Shown here piece by piece: positions 29,508 to 38,698 of a DNA stretch of 64,000 nucleotides. This DNA is from Hyphomonadaceae bacterium. GTDB lineage: Bacteria > Pseudomonadota > Alphaproteobacteria > Caulobacterales > Aquidulcibacteraceae. The notes under the pieces were generated by a model. The model had not been told where the DNA came from, did no database searches, and worked only from the letters and a program-made list of their open reading frames with translations. The position numbers and the translations under genes were made by a program. Each line of letters opens with the position of its first letter. Position 1 is the stretch's first letter. The stretch spans positions 1-64,000 of the forward strand of contig JAIELK010000003.1 in assembly GCA_019753175.1 (NCBI GenBank), in the 5' to 3' direction.

Positions 29508-30739
29508 TACCGTATCCGTACCGGCTCGGGCTCAGCCACGTTAAGCAGCGGCGGTGGGGTCGGGTCGGGCGCGGCTTCGCTCAGCGGTGAGCCGGCGGCG
29601 GTGAGCCCGAGCGAGAGGAACGAAGCCTGACCGGTCCGGGTGGAGCGGTTGTCGCGCACCACGATGCGCACCGATTCGCTCCGCGGCGCGCCGCCTGCGG
29701 AGAACAGCGTCGCGCCGTCCCAGAGCACGTCGGGCATGGGCACGCCCATTTGCGCCAGCGCCGCCAGGTCGCCCGCCGGGGCGAAGCCGGCGTTGCCGAA
29801 CTCGTTGTCGCGGATGACGATGTCGCGAGCCACAGGGTTGTAGTTGCGGTCGTCGAACTCGTTCCGATAGGCGGTGATCAGCACGTTGACCGTGCCGTTA
29901 TCGCCGATCTCGTTGTCGAAGACGTGGACATTGCGGTTGGCCATGATCAACACGCCGGTGCCGGCCGGAACGGTGGCGACGATATTGCCGGCGGGCGCGA
30001 AGTTCGGCGTGTTGTTGCCGACGATCTGGTTGTCGAACACCCGGATCGAATGGCCGCCCTGTTGCGGCAGGCCCGGCAGGTCGAACACCAAGACGCCGCC
30101 GGTGTTGCGGGTGGCGCGATTGCCGAAGACATCGGCGTTGAAGCTGTTTTCGATCTCGATGCCGGCGACGTTCAGCTCGGCCAGATTGTCGCGGACGATG
30201 ATGTTACGCGACTGGCCGACATAGATGCCCGCGTCGGAGGCGCCGCGAGCGATGGAGTCGCGGATCAGGACGTTGTCGCAATTGACCGGATAGAGGCCGT
30301 AGGCGCCGTTGTCGGGATGGGGTCCGCGCGTCCACTCAGCGCGCACGCCGAGGATGGTTATGCCGTCGCAGTCGCGAACCTTGATGGCGTCGCCGCGGGC
30401 GTTCTCGACCGCGAAGTCACGCAGCCGCACGCCGTCGGCGGTGATGAGCAGGCCTTCGGCGCCGCGGCGCTGGCTATTGAATGAAAGAATCGAGCGGCCC
30501 TGGCCTTCGCCCCGAATGGTGACGCGGTCGACCGTGAGCGTGAGTCCGGAGCTGAGTTCGATGCGCCCGCGCGGCAGGCGCACGGTGTCGCCCGGTCGGG
30601 CTTCGATCAGGGCGGTCTGTAGCGCCTGCTCAGCGCCAGCGCCGGCGCGGATGCGCCAGGTTCGCGCGTCGGCGACGCCAATCGTGAGCACAAGGGCAAG
30701 GGCTGCGGCTGCAAGTCTCATGCGTCGTCTCCCATCCAC
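29504..30739 (-). CDS. Parallel beta-helix repeat protein
   Basis: Repeated NIIVRDN/NVLIRDS/NVHVFDNEI units; ATGA-type overlap with the cytochrome gene. Confidence 0.85.
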   Translation of the reverse strand: MDGRRRMRLAAAALALVLTIGVADARTWRIRAGAGAEQALQTALIEARPGDTVRLPRGRIELSSGLTLTVDRVTIRGEGQGRSILSFNSQRRGAEGLLITADGVRLRDFAVENARGDAIKVRDCDGITILGVRAEWTRGPHPDNGAYGLYPVNCDNVLIRDSIARGASDAGIYVGQSRNIIVRDNLAELNVAGIEIENSFNADVFGNRATRNTGGVLVFDLPGLPQQGGHSIRVFDNQIVGNNTPNFAPAGNIVATVPAGTGVLIMANRNVHVFDNEIGDNGTVNVLITAYRNEFDDRNYNPVARDIVIRDNEFGNAGFAPAGDLAALAQMGVPMPDVLWDGATLFSAGGAPRSESVRIVVRDNRSTRTGQASFLSLGLTAAGSPLSEAAPDPTPPPLLNVAEPEPVRIRY

Positions 30740-30790
30740 GCCGGCGAAGCTTCGCCGCCGCGCCAGGCGCTGTAAAGCCTCTGACCTGAC

Positions 30791-31225
30791 TCAAACGAGC
30801 GTCCGCGCCTTCTCGATGATCCGCAGCGTCTCGGCCCAGAGGCCAAGCCCCGAAAGTTCGCGCCGCGAGAAGAACCGCGCATCGACGGCGTCATCGCCGG
30901 CCATCGGCTCGCCGGCTCGCCATCGCGCGGCATAGTCGATCAACACGTAATGGCCCCACGGCGCTTCCGGTGCGCTCGACGACGCGAGCAAGCCGTCGAC
31001 CACATCGACGAGGCCCACGAGTTCCGCCTCGCAGCTGGTCTCTTCCTTGAGTTCGCGCAGCGCCGCGTCCGCAGCGCGTTCGCCCCATTCGATGCGTCCT
31101 CCCGGCAGCGACCAGCGCCCTTCGAGCGGGGGTTGGCCGCGTTTGACCAGCAGGACTTGGTCGTTTCGGAAGCAGACAACCCCAACCCCTGGTGTGGGCG
31201 TGCGCTTGGGTTCTGGGTCGGTCAT
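30791..31225 (-). CDS. NUDIX hydrolase
   Basis: GGRIEWGERAADAALRELKEETSCEAELVG. Confidence 0.92.
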   Translation of the reverse strand: MTDPEPKRTPTPGVGVVCFRNDQVLLVKRGQPPLEGRWSLPGGRIEWGERAADAALRELKEETSCEAELVGLVDVVDGLLASSSAPEAPWGHYVLIDYAARWRAGEPMAGDDAVDARFFSRRELSGLGLWAETLRIIEKARTLV

Positions 31226-31334
31226 GCGGAACGCAGCCTAGGCGCCGTGGGTGCACAAAGAAAGATGCGCGACGCTTTCACGCCGCGCATCCCGTGAGAT
31301 GGTGATGTTGCCGCTTCGTGCGGCAAGCGCTGGT

Positions 31335-31487
31335 CTAGCGCGTCGCCTTCTTGGCGCGCTTTGCGCGCTTCTTGGCAGCCTTCTTGCGCGGCGCCTTTTT
31401 GGCGGCCTTCTTCGGAGCAGCTCTCTTCTTCGCCTTGGCCTTCTTGGCGACCTTCTTCGTAGCTGCTTTCTTTGCTTTCCTAGCCAT
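31335..31487 (-). CDS. Histone H1-like Lys/Ala-rich protein (50 aa)
   Basis: MARKAKKAATKKVAKKAKAKKRAAPKKAAKKAPRKKAAKKRAKRAKKATR; below the ORF-track cutoff. Confidence 0.8.
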   Translation of the reverse strand: MARKAKKAATKKVAKKAKAKKRAAPKKAAKKAPRKKAAKKRAKRAKKATR

Positions 31488-31581
31488 GCCCTGGCTCCTC
31501 TATGTCGCGGCAATGCAGCCGCTGTACGTCGCTATAATGTCATGCGCAACAATAAACGCCACAGAAAAAATTTCGCGCCGC

Positions 31582-31611
31582 GAATCGATGCGTCGAGTCA
31601 CGCATCGATTC
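31582..31611. promoter_or_regulatory. Perfect 12-bp-arm inverted repeat with three GANTC sites
   Basis: GAATCGATGCGT-CGAGTC-ACGCATCGATTC. Confidence 0.7.
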
Positions 31612-31651
31612 CATATCGTCATCGCTCAAATGAGAGGCGCAACGACGTGCG

Positions 31652-33040
31652 TCATGGCGTGATCATCACGCGCGGGTTCATGATGTTGTTGGGGTCGATC
31701 GCGCGTTTCAGCGTCCGCATCAGCGCAAGCGATTCGGGGTCCTTGAAGCGCGGAAGATCGTCACGCCGTGCAAGCCCGACGCCATGCTCGGCCGAGATCG
31801 AACCGCCGAGTGCGACGGCGATCTCGAACACTGTCTCGGTCAGCGCGGGGCCCGGGAACCGGTCAGGGTCGGCGCCCGCCGGCTGCAGCACGGTGTAGTG
31901 AAAGTTGCCGTCGCCCATGTGCCCGAAGGCGACGATGCGCACGCCCGGACAGAGCTGCTCCATCGCCGCGTTGGCGCGCGACAGGAACTCCGGCGTCTTG
32001 GAAACCGGTACGCTGACATCGTGGCTGACTTGCGCGCCCTCGGGCTTATGGCCGGATGACGCCAATTCGCGAATGGCCCAAAAATCCCTTGCCTGACTTG
32101 CGTTTTCGGCGATCAGCGCGGCTTCCGCCTCGCCGGCTTCCATGGCCTGCGCGATCGCGTCTTCGAGGGCGCCGCGAAGGCCTTCCGCGTTCGCCGCTTC
32201 GAATTCGATCAGCACGAGGAAGGCGGCGCCGGGGAGCGGATCGCGCTTGCCGGGTACGTTCTTGATCACGAGATCGACCGAGAGGCGGTTCATCACTTCG
32301 AAGGCCGAGACCGCGCCGGTCGCCGCCTTCATCCGGTGCAGCAGGGCGAGCGCCGGGCTCGCGCCTTGCGTCGACACCAGCGCCAACTCGCGCGCGGCGG
32401 GGCGGGGGAACAGCTTCAGGCTCGCGGCGGTCACGACGCCGAGCGTCCCCTCGGCGCCGATGAACAATTGCTTCAGGTCGTAGCCGGTGTTGTCCTTGCG
32501 CAGCCCCTTGAGCGACGACAGCACGCGCCCGTCCGGCAGCACCGCTTCGATGCCGAAGACGAGGTCGCGCATGACGCCATAGCGCAGCACATGCACGCCG
32601 CCGGCGTTGGTCGAAATGAGTCCGCCGATGGTGGCGCTGCCCTCGCTGGCGAGGCTCAAGGGGAACAGACGATTCGAATCGGCCGCCGCCTGTTGCACCG
32701 CATTCAGCACCACGCCGGCCTCGGCGATGAGCGAATCATTGTCGGCGTCCACGGCGCGGATGCGGTTCATGTGGCGCAGCGAAAGAAGGATCTCGCCGTC
32801 CGGGATCTGGCCGCCGACGAGACCGGTATTGCCGCCCTGCGTGGTGATGGCGACGCCCGCTTCGGCGCAGAGCTTCACCACGTCGGCGACCTCCTGCGTG
32901 CTTGCCGGCAGCGCCATCAACGGCGTGCGGCCTGTGTAACGGCCGCGCCATTCCTTGAGATGGGGGGCCAGGGTTTCGGCGTCGGTGACGACATTCTGCG
33001 CGCCGAGACGCGACGCAATGCGGGCGATGAGATCGGTCAT
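31652..33040 (-). CDS. FAD-binding oxidase (GlcD/D2HGDH family)
   Basis: ITTQGGNTGLVGGQIPDGEILLSL, SAEHGVGLARRDDL. Confidence 0.93.
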   Translation of the reverse strand: MTDLIARIASRLGAQNVVTDAETLAPHLKEWRGRYTGRTPLMALPASTQEVADVVKLCAEAGVAITTQGGNTGLVGGQIPDGEILLSLRHMNRIRAVDADNDSLIAEAGVVLNAVQQAAADSNRLFPLSLASEGSATIGGLISTNAGGVHVLRYGVMRDLVFGIEAVLPDGRVLSSLKGLRKDNTGYDLKQLFIGAEGTLGVVTAASLKLFPRPAARELALVSTQGASPALALLHRMKAATGAVSAFEVMNRLSVDLVIKNVPGKRDPLPGAAFLVLIEFEAANAEGLRGALEDAIAQAMEAGEAEAALIAENASQARDFWAIRELASSGHKPEGAQVSHDVSVPVSKTPEFLSRANAAMEQLCPGVRIVAFGHMGDGNFHYTVLQPAGADPDRFPGPALTETVFEIAVALGGSISAEHGVGLARRDDLPRFKDPESLALMRTLKRAIDPNNIMNPRVMITP

Positions 33041-33054
33041 GGTGAGAGAAATAG

Positions 33055-33088
33055 CACCTCCCCCTGAAAGGGTGAGGTCGGGAGGGGC
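33055..33088. repeat. Single REP-like repeat (different family)
   Basis: CACCTCCCCCTGAAAGGGTGAGGTCGGGAGGGGC. Confidence 0.5.
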
Positions 33089-33094
33089 AAATAC

Positions 33095-34015
33095 TTACGC
33101 CCGCGGCGCGGCGGCGCGTTGCAGGCGGTCGCGGATCGCTTCGCCGAGGCCGTGCGCGGGAATTGGCGCGACCGCGATGGATGGGACGCCGGTGGCGTCG
33201 AGCGCGCGGAGCGTGGCGTACAGATTGGCGGCCGCTTCGACCAGGTCGCCGGACGCGGACAGCGTGGCGCCGCCATCGCGCGCGGGGCCGAAAGCGAGAT
33301 AGGCTTCCCCCGGCGCTGGCGCTGCGACGTCGAGGCGCAGCCGCGCGCGTGGCGCGTAATGGCTCTCCATCATGCCCGGCGCCTGAATTCCGGGTTGCGC
33401 CGGGTTTTTGAGCGGGCCGATCAAAGCTTCAATCGCCTCGCGCGCGATGGCGCCGGGGCGGAGCAACGTCGCTTCGTCGGTGTCGCTCACGGCGACGATG
33501 GTTGATTCTAGGCCGACGCTGCAGGGCCCGCCATCGAGCACGGCGTCGACGCGATCGCCGAGATCGGCGCGCGCATGGTGTGCGGTGGTGGCGCTTACAT
33601 GGCCGGAGCGGTTGGCGCTGGGCGCGACGATGGGTCCGCCGAACGCGTCGAGCAGTTCGCGCGCGATGGGGTGCGCCGGCGCGCGCAGCGCGATGGTGGC
33701 GAGCCCGGCGCAGGCCAGTTCGGCGACGCTGCTCTCGGGAAGGCGTGGCACAACCAGAGTGAGGGGCCCCGGCCAGAAGGCGTTGGCCAGCACGCGCGCC
33801 TTGGCCGGGAAACGCCCGTGGCGTTCAGCGTCGGCCAGTGACAGCACGTGCGTGATCAGCGGATTGAAGCGCGGGCGGCCTTTGGCGTCGAAAATGCGCG
33901 CCACCGCCAGCGGATTGGCGGCATCGGCGCCAAGTCCGTACACAGTCTCTGTCGGGAACACGACCAAGCCGCCCTGACGCAGCAGACTTGCCGCATGCGC
34001 GATCTCGGCGTTCAT
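33095..34015 (-). CDS. L-threonylcarbamoyladenylate synthase (Sua5/TsaC)
   Basis: GGLVVFPTETVYGLGADAANPLAVARIFDAKGRPRFNPLITHV. Confidence 0.95.
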   Translation of the reverse strand: MNAEIAHAASLLRQGGLVVFPTETVYGLGADAANPLAVARIFDAKGRPRFNPLITHVLSLADAERHGRFPAKARVLANAFWPGPLTLVVPRLPESSVAELACAGLATIALRAPAHPIARELLDAFGGPIVAPSANRSGHVSATTAHHARADLGDRVDAVLDGGPCSVGLESTIVAVSDTDEATLLRPGAIAREAIEALIGPLKNPAQPGIQAPGMMESHYAPRARLRLDVAAPAPGEAYLAFGPARDGGATLSASGDLVEAAANLYATLRALDATGVPSIAVAPIPAHGLGEAIRDRLQRAAAPRA

Positions 34016-35358
34016 CGCACCCGCGTCGCTTCGACGTGCACACGGACGCCGATCTCGCGCGAGACGTATTCGAACTCCGGGTCGGACGACATGCCGAGAT
34101 TGGCGTCGTCGCGGCGGATGCGCGCGGTTCCATCCATGATGGCGCGGTCACCCTCGATGCGGAGTGAGAAGGGCAAGTCGATGTCGATTGGCCGTCCTTT
34201 GATGGTGAGCGCGCCACGCGCCTCATAGCTTCCGTCGCTGCGGGCGCGGATACGCGAGGTGCGGAAGACGGCGGCCGGATGATTGGCGGCGTCGAACCAT
34301 TCGGCCTGCGGCAGACTGTTGTCGTGCACGGGCACGCCATCGGAAGCGGATCGGGTTTGGATCGTCACCACGGCGGAGGAAGCGTCGAGGTTCGCCGGAT
34401 CGAAGCGGATGTCGGCGCTCCACGAACCGAAGCGCCCCTCGAATGGTACGCCTGCGTGCACGCCGCTGAACAGGATTTGGCTCGCACCGCGATCCACGCG
34501 CCACACGGGCGGCGTGCCCGGCGCCGCCGCGGCGGGCGCCGCTGGTTCGGCGGCTGTCGGCGCTTCAATGCTGTCGTGTTCTGTGGGCGCGCGCTCGTCG
34601 GCAACGTCCGACGCGTCCGCGCTGATGGCGGCTTCGCTGCGCGCCACAGGGGGATTGGCGAAACTCCACACCGAGACGGCGGCGGCGAGCCCAACCGCGA
34701 GCAGTCCCGCCGCCAGCGCGGCGCTACGCAACGCCGACGGTGGTTCAGCGACGCCATCGGGCAGGCCGGGAACCATGCGCCCGAGCACGCCGTCCTTGTT
34801 GACGAACTGATGCTTCAGCGCTGCCCCGACATGCAGGACGGCTAGGCCAATCGCGACCCAGGCAAGCTTGGAGTGTCCAAACTCAAGCGCTTCGGCGACG
34901 GCGGCGCGCGTGTCTTCGGCCAACGACGACAGACCGAAGAGATGCGGAACCTGGAACAGACCGAAATAGATCGTGGGCACTTCCAAGGGGCGATCATCGG
35001 CGACCGACCAGGCGGTCGAGACATAGAGCCATCCGGTGAGCGGCAGCGCGACGATGACAATGTAGAACGCCCAATGCACGGCCGTGGCCGCAAAGCGTTC
35101 CCAGGCCGGCATCGCTGCAGGCAATGCCGGGGGCGGGTTGATCAGGCGCCAGCCCAGCCGCGCCAGACTGAGGAGAAGAATTGTTAGCCCGATCGATTTG
35201 TGCAGCTGAAAAGCCGCAAAGGCTTGCGCTTGCGTGTCGCGATCCTCGATCGCATCGCCCATCCACCAGCCCAGCGGAATCATGCCGAGGATGGCAACGG
35301 CGATCGCCCAGTGCAGGACGATCGCCACCACGCTGTAGCGCTGCGCGCCTGCGGCCAC
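34012..35358 (-). CDS. Cytochrome b561-YceI fusion protein
   Basis: YSVVAIVLHWAIAVAILGMIPLGWWMGDA...FQLHKSIGLT N-terminal; YceI-like C-terminal. Confidence 0.88.
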   Translation of the reverse strand: MAAGAQRYSVVAIVLHWAIAVAILGMIPLGWWMGDAIEDRDTQAQAFAAFQLHKSIGLTILLLSLARLGWRLINPPPALPAAMPAWERFAATAVHWAFYIVIVALPLTGWLYVSTAWSVADDRPLEVPTIYFGLFQVPHLFGLSSLAEDTRAAVAEALEFGHSKLAWVAIGLAVLHVGAALKHQFVNKDGVLGRMVPGLPDGVAEPPSALRSAALAAGLLAVGLAAAVSVWSFANPPVARSEAAISADASDVADERAPTEHDSIEAPTAAEPAAPAAAAPGTPPVWRVDRGASQILFSGVHAGVPFEGRFGSWSADIRFDPANLDASSAVVTIQTRSASDGVPVHDNSLPQAEWFDAANHPAAVFRTSRIRARSDGSYEARGALTIKGRPIDIDLPFSLRIEGDRAIMDGTARIRRDDANLGMSSDPEFEYVSREIGVRVHVEATRVR

Positions 35359-35359
35359 C

Positions 35360-36067
35360 TCAGTTCACCGGTTCGTTGGGTTGACGCCCGGCGGGGCCAT
35401 CCACCGGCCGCGTGAACTCGGCCTCGATCTGGATCGCCACCACATCGGAGACACCATCATTGCCGGTGGCGCTCGCCATCAGGCTATTCACGCCGAAGAC
35501 CGAGCGCTGAAGCTGCCCGGTGGCCGAGAATCCGATCAGCGCGATCGGAAAACCCATCGGATGCTGCGCATGGCTTGCATTGTAGGCAACGTCGAGCGTG
35601 ATGGGCTGGGTGACGCCCTTGATGGTGATGTCACCGGTGACGCGCGCCGTGTTGGGGCCCGTACGCTCGACCGATGTCGAGCGGAAGGTGGCGGTGGGGT
35701 GGCCTGCGGCGTCGAGCCATTCGGAGTTCTGCAGCTCAGCGTCGAAATCTCTGTCGCCGGTGTAGGGCGTGTCGAGCGTATTCACCGCCACCGTTGCCGT
35801 GATGCTGGATTGCTCGGGATTCTCGGCGTTGAAGTTGAGCGTGCCGCTGACGCCATTGAAGCGCAGAACATAATCGGCGAGGCCGAAATGGCGCGCGCTC
35901 ACCGTCACGGTGGTGTGGTGGGGATCCAGCGCATACTCCCCGCTCGGCGCGTTCACCGGGATGGCGGCCTCCTGCGGCGCTTCCGGCGCCGGCGCGGTCT
36001 GGTTGCAGGCGGCGAGCGCCAACATGGCGGCCACGCAAAGCGTTCTCATGATCATCTTAGTCCCCAC
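35360..36067 (-). CDS. YceI family lipoprotein
   Basis: GEYALDPHHTTVTVSARHFGLADYVLRFNGVSGTLNF; lipobox LAAC. Confidence 0.9.
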   Translation of the reverse strand: MGTKMIMRTLCVAAMLALAACNQTAPAPEAPQEAAIPVNAPSGEYALDPHHTTVTVSARHFGLADYVLRFNGVSGTLNFNAENPEQSSITATVAVNTLDTPYTGDRDFDAELQNSEWLDAAGHPTATFRSTSVERTGPNTARVTGDITIKGVTQPITLDVAYNASHAQHPMGFPIALIGFSATGQLQRSVFGVNSLMASATGNDGVSDVVAIQIEAEFTRPVDGPAGRQPNEPVN

Positions 36068-36083
36068 TCCTTGGTTGCAAGAT

Positions 36084-36770
36084 TTAGTCTTGGATGAACT
36101 CGGCGTCGATCAGGATTTCGACCTCGTCACCGGTGAACATGCCCCATTGCGTCACGCCCCACTCGGAGCGGCGAATGATGGTGCGCGCGGCGAAGGCGAG
36201 CTGGTGTTTGCCGCGCAGCACGACAAAGCGTCCGCCATGGAAGCGTGCTTCCAGCGTTACGGGGCGCGTCTGCCCGTTGAGCGTCAGATCGCCGGTGATG
36301 AGCCCGGTCGCTGGTCCGGTCAGTTCGACCGCGCGCGAGACGAAGGTGATGGTCGGGTTCGCTTGCGCGCCGAGTGCCTGGGCGATCTCGCGGTCGAACG
36401 CGCGCTCGCCTTGGCGGTTGAGCAGGCCAGTGCTGACCGAGCCTGCCGCAATGGTGGCGTTGATGCTTGAATTTGCCGGGTTGGCCGGATCGAACACGAG
36501 TGTGCCCGCGATGGTGTCGAAGCGCGCGGTGTAAAGCCCGAGCCCTAAATGGCGGATGCGCCACGTCACGCTCGCATGACGCGGATCAAGTGTGTAAGCG
36601 CCTGCCGGCGCGTCGGCCGGGCTGAGCGACGTATCCGGGTCGGCGGCGATCGCGGCGGGCACGGGTGAGGCAGTGCTTACACTCTGCTGCGGCGCCGAAG
36701 ACGGCGCCGGCGCGGTTGCGGTCGCGCACGCGGCGAGCATCAGTGCGCTTGCCAGTACGAAATGACGCAT
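36084..36770 (-). CDS. YceI family lipoprotein
   Basis: GAYTLDPRHASVTWRIRHLGLGLYTARFDTIAGTLVFDP; lipobox LAAC. Confidence 0.9.
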   Translation of the reverse strand: MRHFVLASALMLAACATATAPAPSSAPQQSVSTASPVPAAIAADPDTSLSPADAPAGAYTLDPRHASVTWRIRHLGLGLYTARFDTIAGTLVFDPANPANSSINATIAAGSVSTGLLNRQGERAFDREIAQALGAQANPTITFVSRAVELTGPATGLITGDLTLNGQTRPVTLEARFHGGRFVVLRGKHQLAFAARTIIRRSEWGVTQWGMFTGDEVEILIDAEFIQD

Positions 36771-36891
36771 GCATGTCCCCTGTCCGTTGCCTGGGGCGTC
36801 GCCTCTAGCATGCCGCACCCGCAGAGTCGCCCCTGGCTGCCTTCGCGGAACCGTGACCGTCGCTTAAGTTTGGCTGATGGGAGGAGACGAT

Positions 36892-38541
36892 ATGACCTAT
36901 CGCGCGCCAATCTCCGATATCCGCTTCGCGTTGGAGGCGTGCGCGGGGCTCTGGTCGCTACAGCGGCGCTTCCCGGAACTCGACGCTGATTTGTTGGCGG
37001 CGGTGCTGGACGGGGCGGACTCATTCGCCGCTGAGACGCTGGCGCCGCTCAACCGGATTGGGGATCGCCATGGCGTGACGCTTCATGACGGTGTCGTCAC
37101 AACCCCGCCCGGGTTCCGCGAAGCGTATGCCGCATACCGCGACGCGGGCTGGCAGGGGCTCAGCGCGGGCGCCGAGCACGGCGGCCAAGGTCTGCCGCGG
37201 ACGGTTGCGCTCGCGTGCATGGAAATGATGCAGTCCGCCAATACCAGCTTCGCGCTGTGCCCGATGCTGACGGCCGGCGCCATCGAAGCGATCGAGCAGC
37301 ACGGCGCGCCGGACCAGAGACAGCTCTATCTCGCCAAGCTCGTCTCCGGGGCATGGACCGGGACCATGAACCTCACCGAACCGCAGGCTGGCTCGGATTT
37401 GGGCGCGCTGGCCACGAAGGCGGTCGCGTGCACCGACGGCTCGTACGCAATCACCGGGCAAAAGATATTCATCACCTGGGGCGAGCACGACCTCACAGAC
37501 AACATCATCCATCTGGTGCTGGCGCGGATCGAAGGCGCGCCGGCAGGATCGAAAGGCGTGTCGCTGTTCATCGTGCCGAAGGTCCGCGACGAAGACGGGT
37601 CGCGCAATGCCGTGCGCTGCATCGGCGTCGAGGAGAAGATGGGCATCCACGCTTCGCCCACCTGCACGCTGGCGTTCGAAGGCGCGACCGGGTGGCTGCT
37701 GGGCGAACGAAACAAGGGCCTGGCCGCCATGTTCACGATGATGAATTCGGCGCGGATCAATGTCGGCGTGCAGGCCGTTGCGATCGCGGAAGCCGCCTAC
37801 CAGAAGGCGCTCAGCTACGCCAAGGAGCGAAAACAGGGCGGCGCGCTGATCATCGAGCACCCCGATGTGCGCCGCATGCTGATGACGATGAAGGCGAAGA
37901 TCGCCGCCGGTCGCGCGCTCTGTTATGCGCAGGCGGTGGCGGCAGACAATGGCGACAGCGCCCGCGAGGATTTGCTGACGCCGATCGCGAAAGCGTGGTG
38001 CACGGACTTGGGCGTCGAAGCCGCGAGCCTCGGCGTGCAGGTGCATGGCGGCATGGGCTATGTCGAGGAGGGCGGCGCGGCGCAATTCTATCGCGACGCG
38101 CGCATCGCGCCGATCTACGAAGGCACGAACGGCATCCAGACGATCGACCTCTACGGGCGCAAGGTGCTCCGCGATCGGGGTGAGGCGATGCAGCAGCTTG
38201 CGCGTAACGCGTCCGAGGCGGCAGCAGTCCACGACAAGGGCGGGATGCGTCTTCACGAAGCTGCGGACGCGCTCGCTAAGGCCACGCACCACATGCTTCA
38301 CGCGCCGCGCGATGACGCACTGGCAGGCGCATATCCCTATCTTCAGCTCGCCGGAGATGTTGCCGGCGGGATGCTGCTTGCGCGCGGACTCGCGCGCGCC
38401 TCCGATGTCAGGGGCAAGTCGGGCCTCGCCGAGCAGGAATCGGTGTTTCGATTCTATTCCGAGAGTGTGCTGGCGCGCGCGCCGTCTCGGCTGGCGGAGG
38501 TTTGCATCGGCGCGGAGGCGCTTGCATGCAGCGATTTCTAA
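36892..38541 (+). CDS. Acyl-CoA dehydrogenase
   Basis: GTMNLTEPQAGSDLGAL, VQVHGGMGYVEEGGAAQFYRDARIAPIYEGTNGIQ. Confidence 0.95.
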   Translation: MTYRAPISDIRFALEACAGLWSLQRRFPELDADLLAAVLDGADSFAAETLAPLNRIGDRHGVTLHDGVVTTPPGFREAYAAYRDAGWQGLSAGAEHGGQGLPRTVALACMEMMQSANTSFALCPMLTAGAIEAIEQHGAPDQRQLYLAKLVSGAWTGTMNLTEPQAGSDLGALATKAVACTDGSYAITGQKIFITWGEHDLTDNIIHLVLARIEGAPAGSKGVSLFIVPKVRDEDGSRNAVRCIGVEEKMGIHASPTCTLAFEGATGWLLGERNKGLAAMFTMMNSARINVGVQAVAIAEAAYQKALSYAKERKQGGALIIEHPDVRRMLMTMKAKIAAGRALCYAQAVAADNGDSAREDLLTPIAKAWCTDLGVEAASLGVQVHGGMGYVEEGGAAQFYRDARIAPIYEGTNGIQTIDLYGRKVLRDRGEAMQQLARNASEAAAVHDKGGMRLHEAADALAKATHHMLHAPRDDALAGAYPYLQLAGDVAGGMLLARGLARASDVRGKSGLAEQESVFRFYSESVLARAPSRLAEVCIGAEALACSDF

Positions 38542-38553
38542 GGCGCGCCCCTT

Positions 38554-38663
38554 CACCCATCCCCGGATGCGAGCGCAGCGAAGCAGTCCGGGGTCTATGA
38601 ACACGAACGGCTTGGGTTTATGGGTCCCGGGCTCGATGCATCGCATCGCCCCGGGAATGGGTG
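38554..38663. repeat. Composite palindromic intergenic repeat
   Basis: CACCCATCCCCGG (38554-38566) versus CCGGGAATGGGTG (38651-38663), one mismatch; inner CCCCGGA/TCCGGGG and TCCCGGG/CCCGGGA stems. Confidence 0.65.
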
Positions 38664-38698
38664 GTTAGTTCCTGACGCCTCAGCTATATCCTCCCTCC

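Noticed and set aside
37021-38646. 541-aa minus-strand ORF
   Set aside because: Antisense of the acyl-CoA dehydrogenase; no recognisable motifs.
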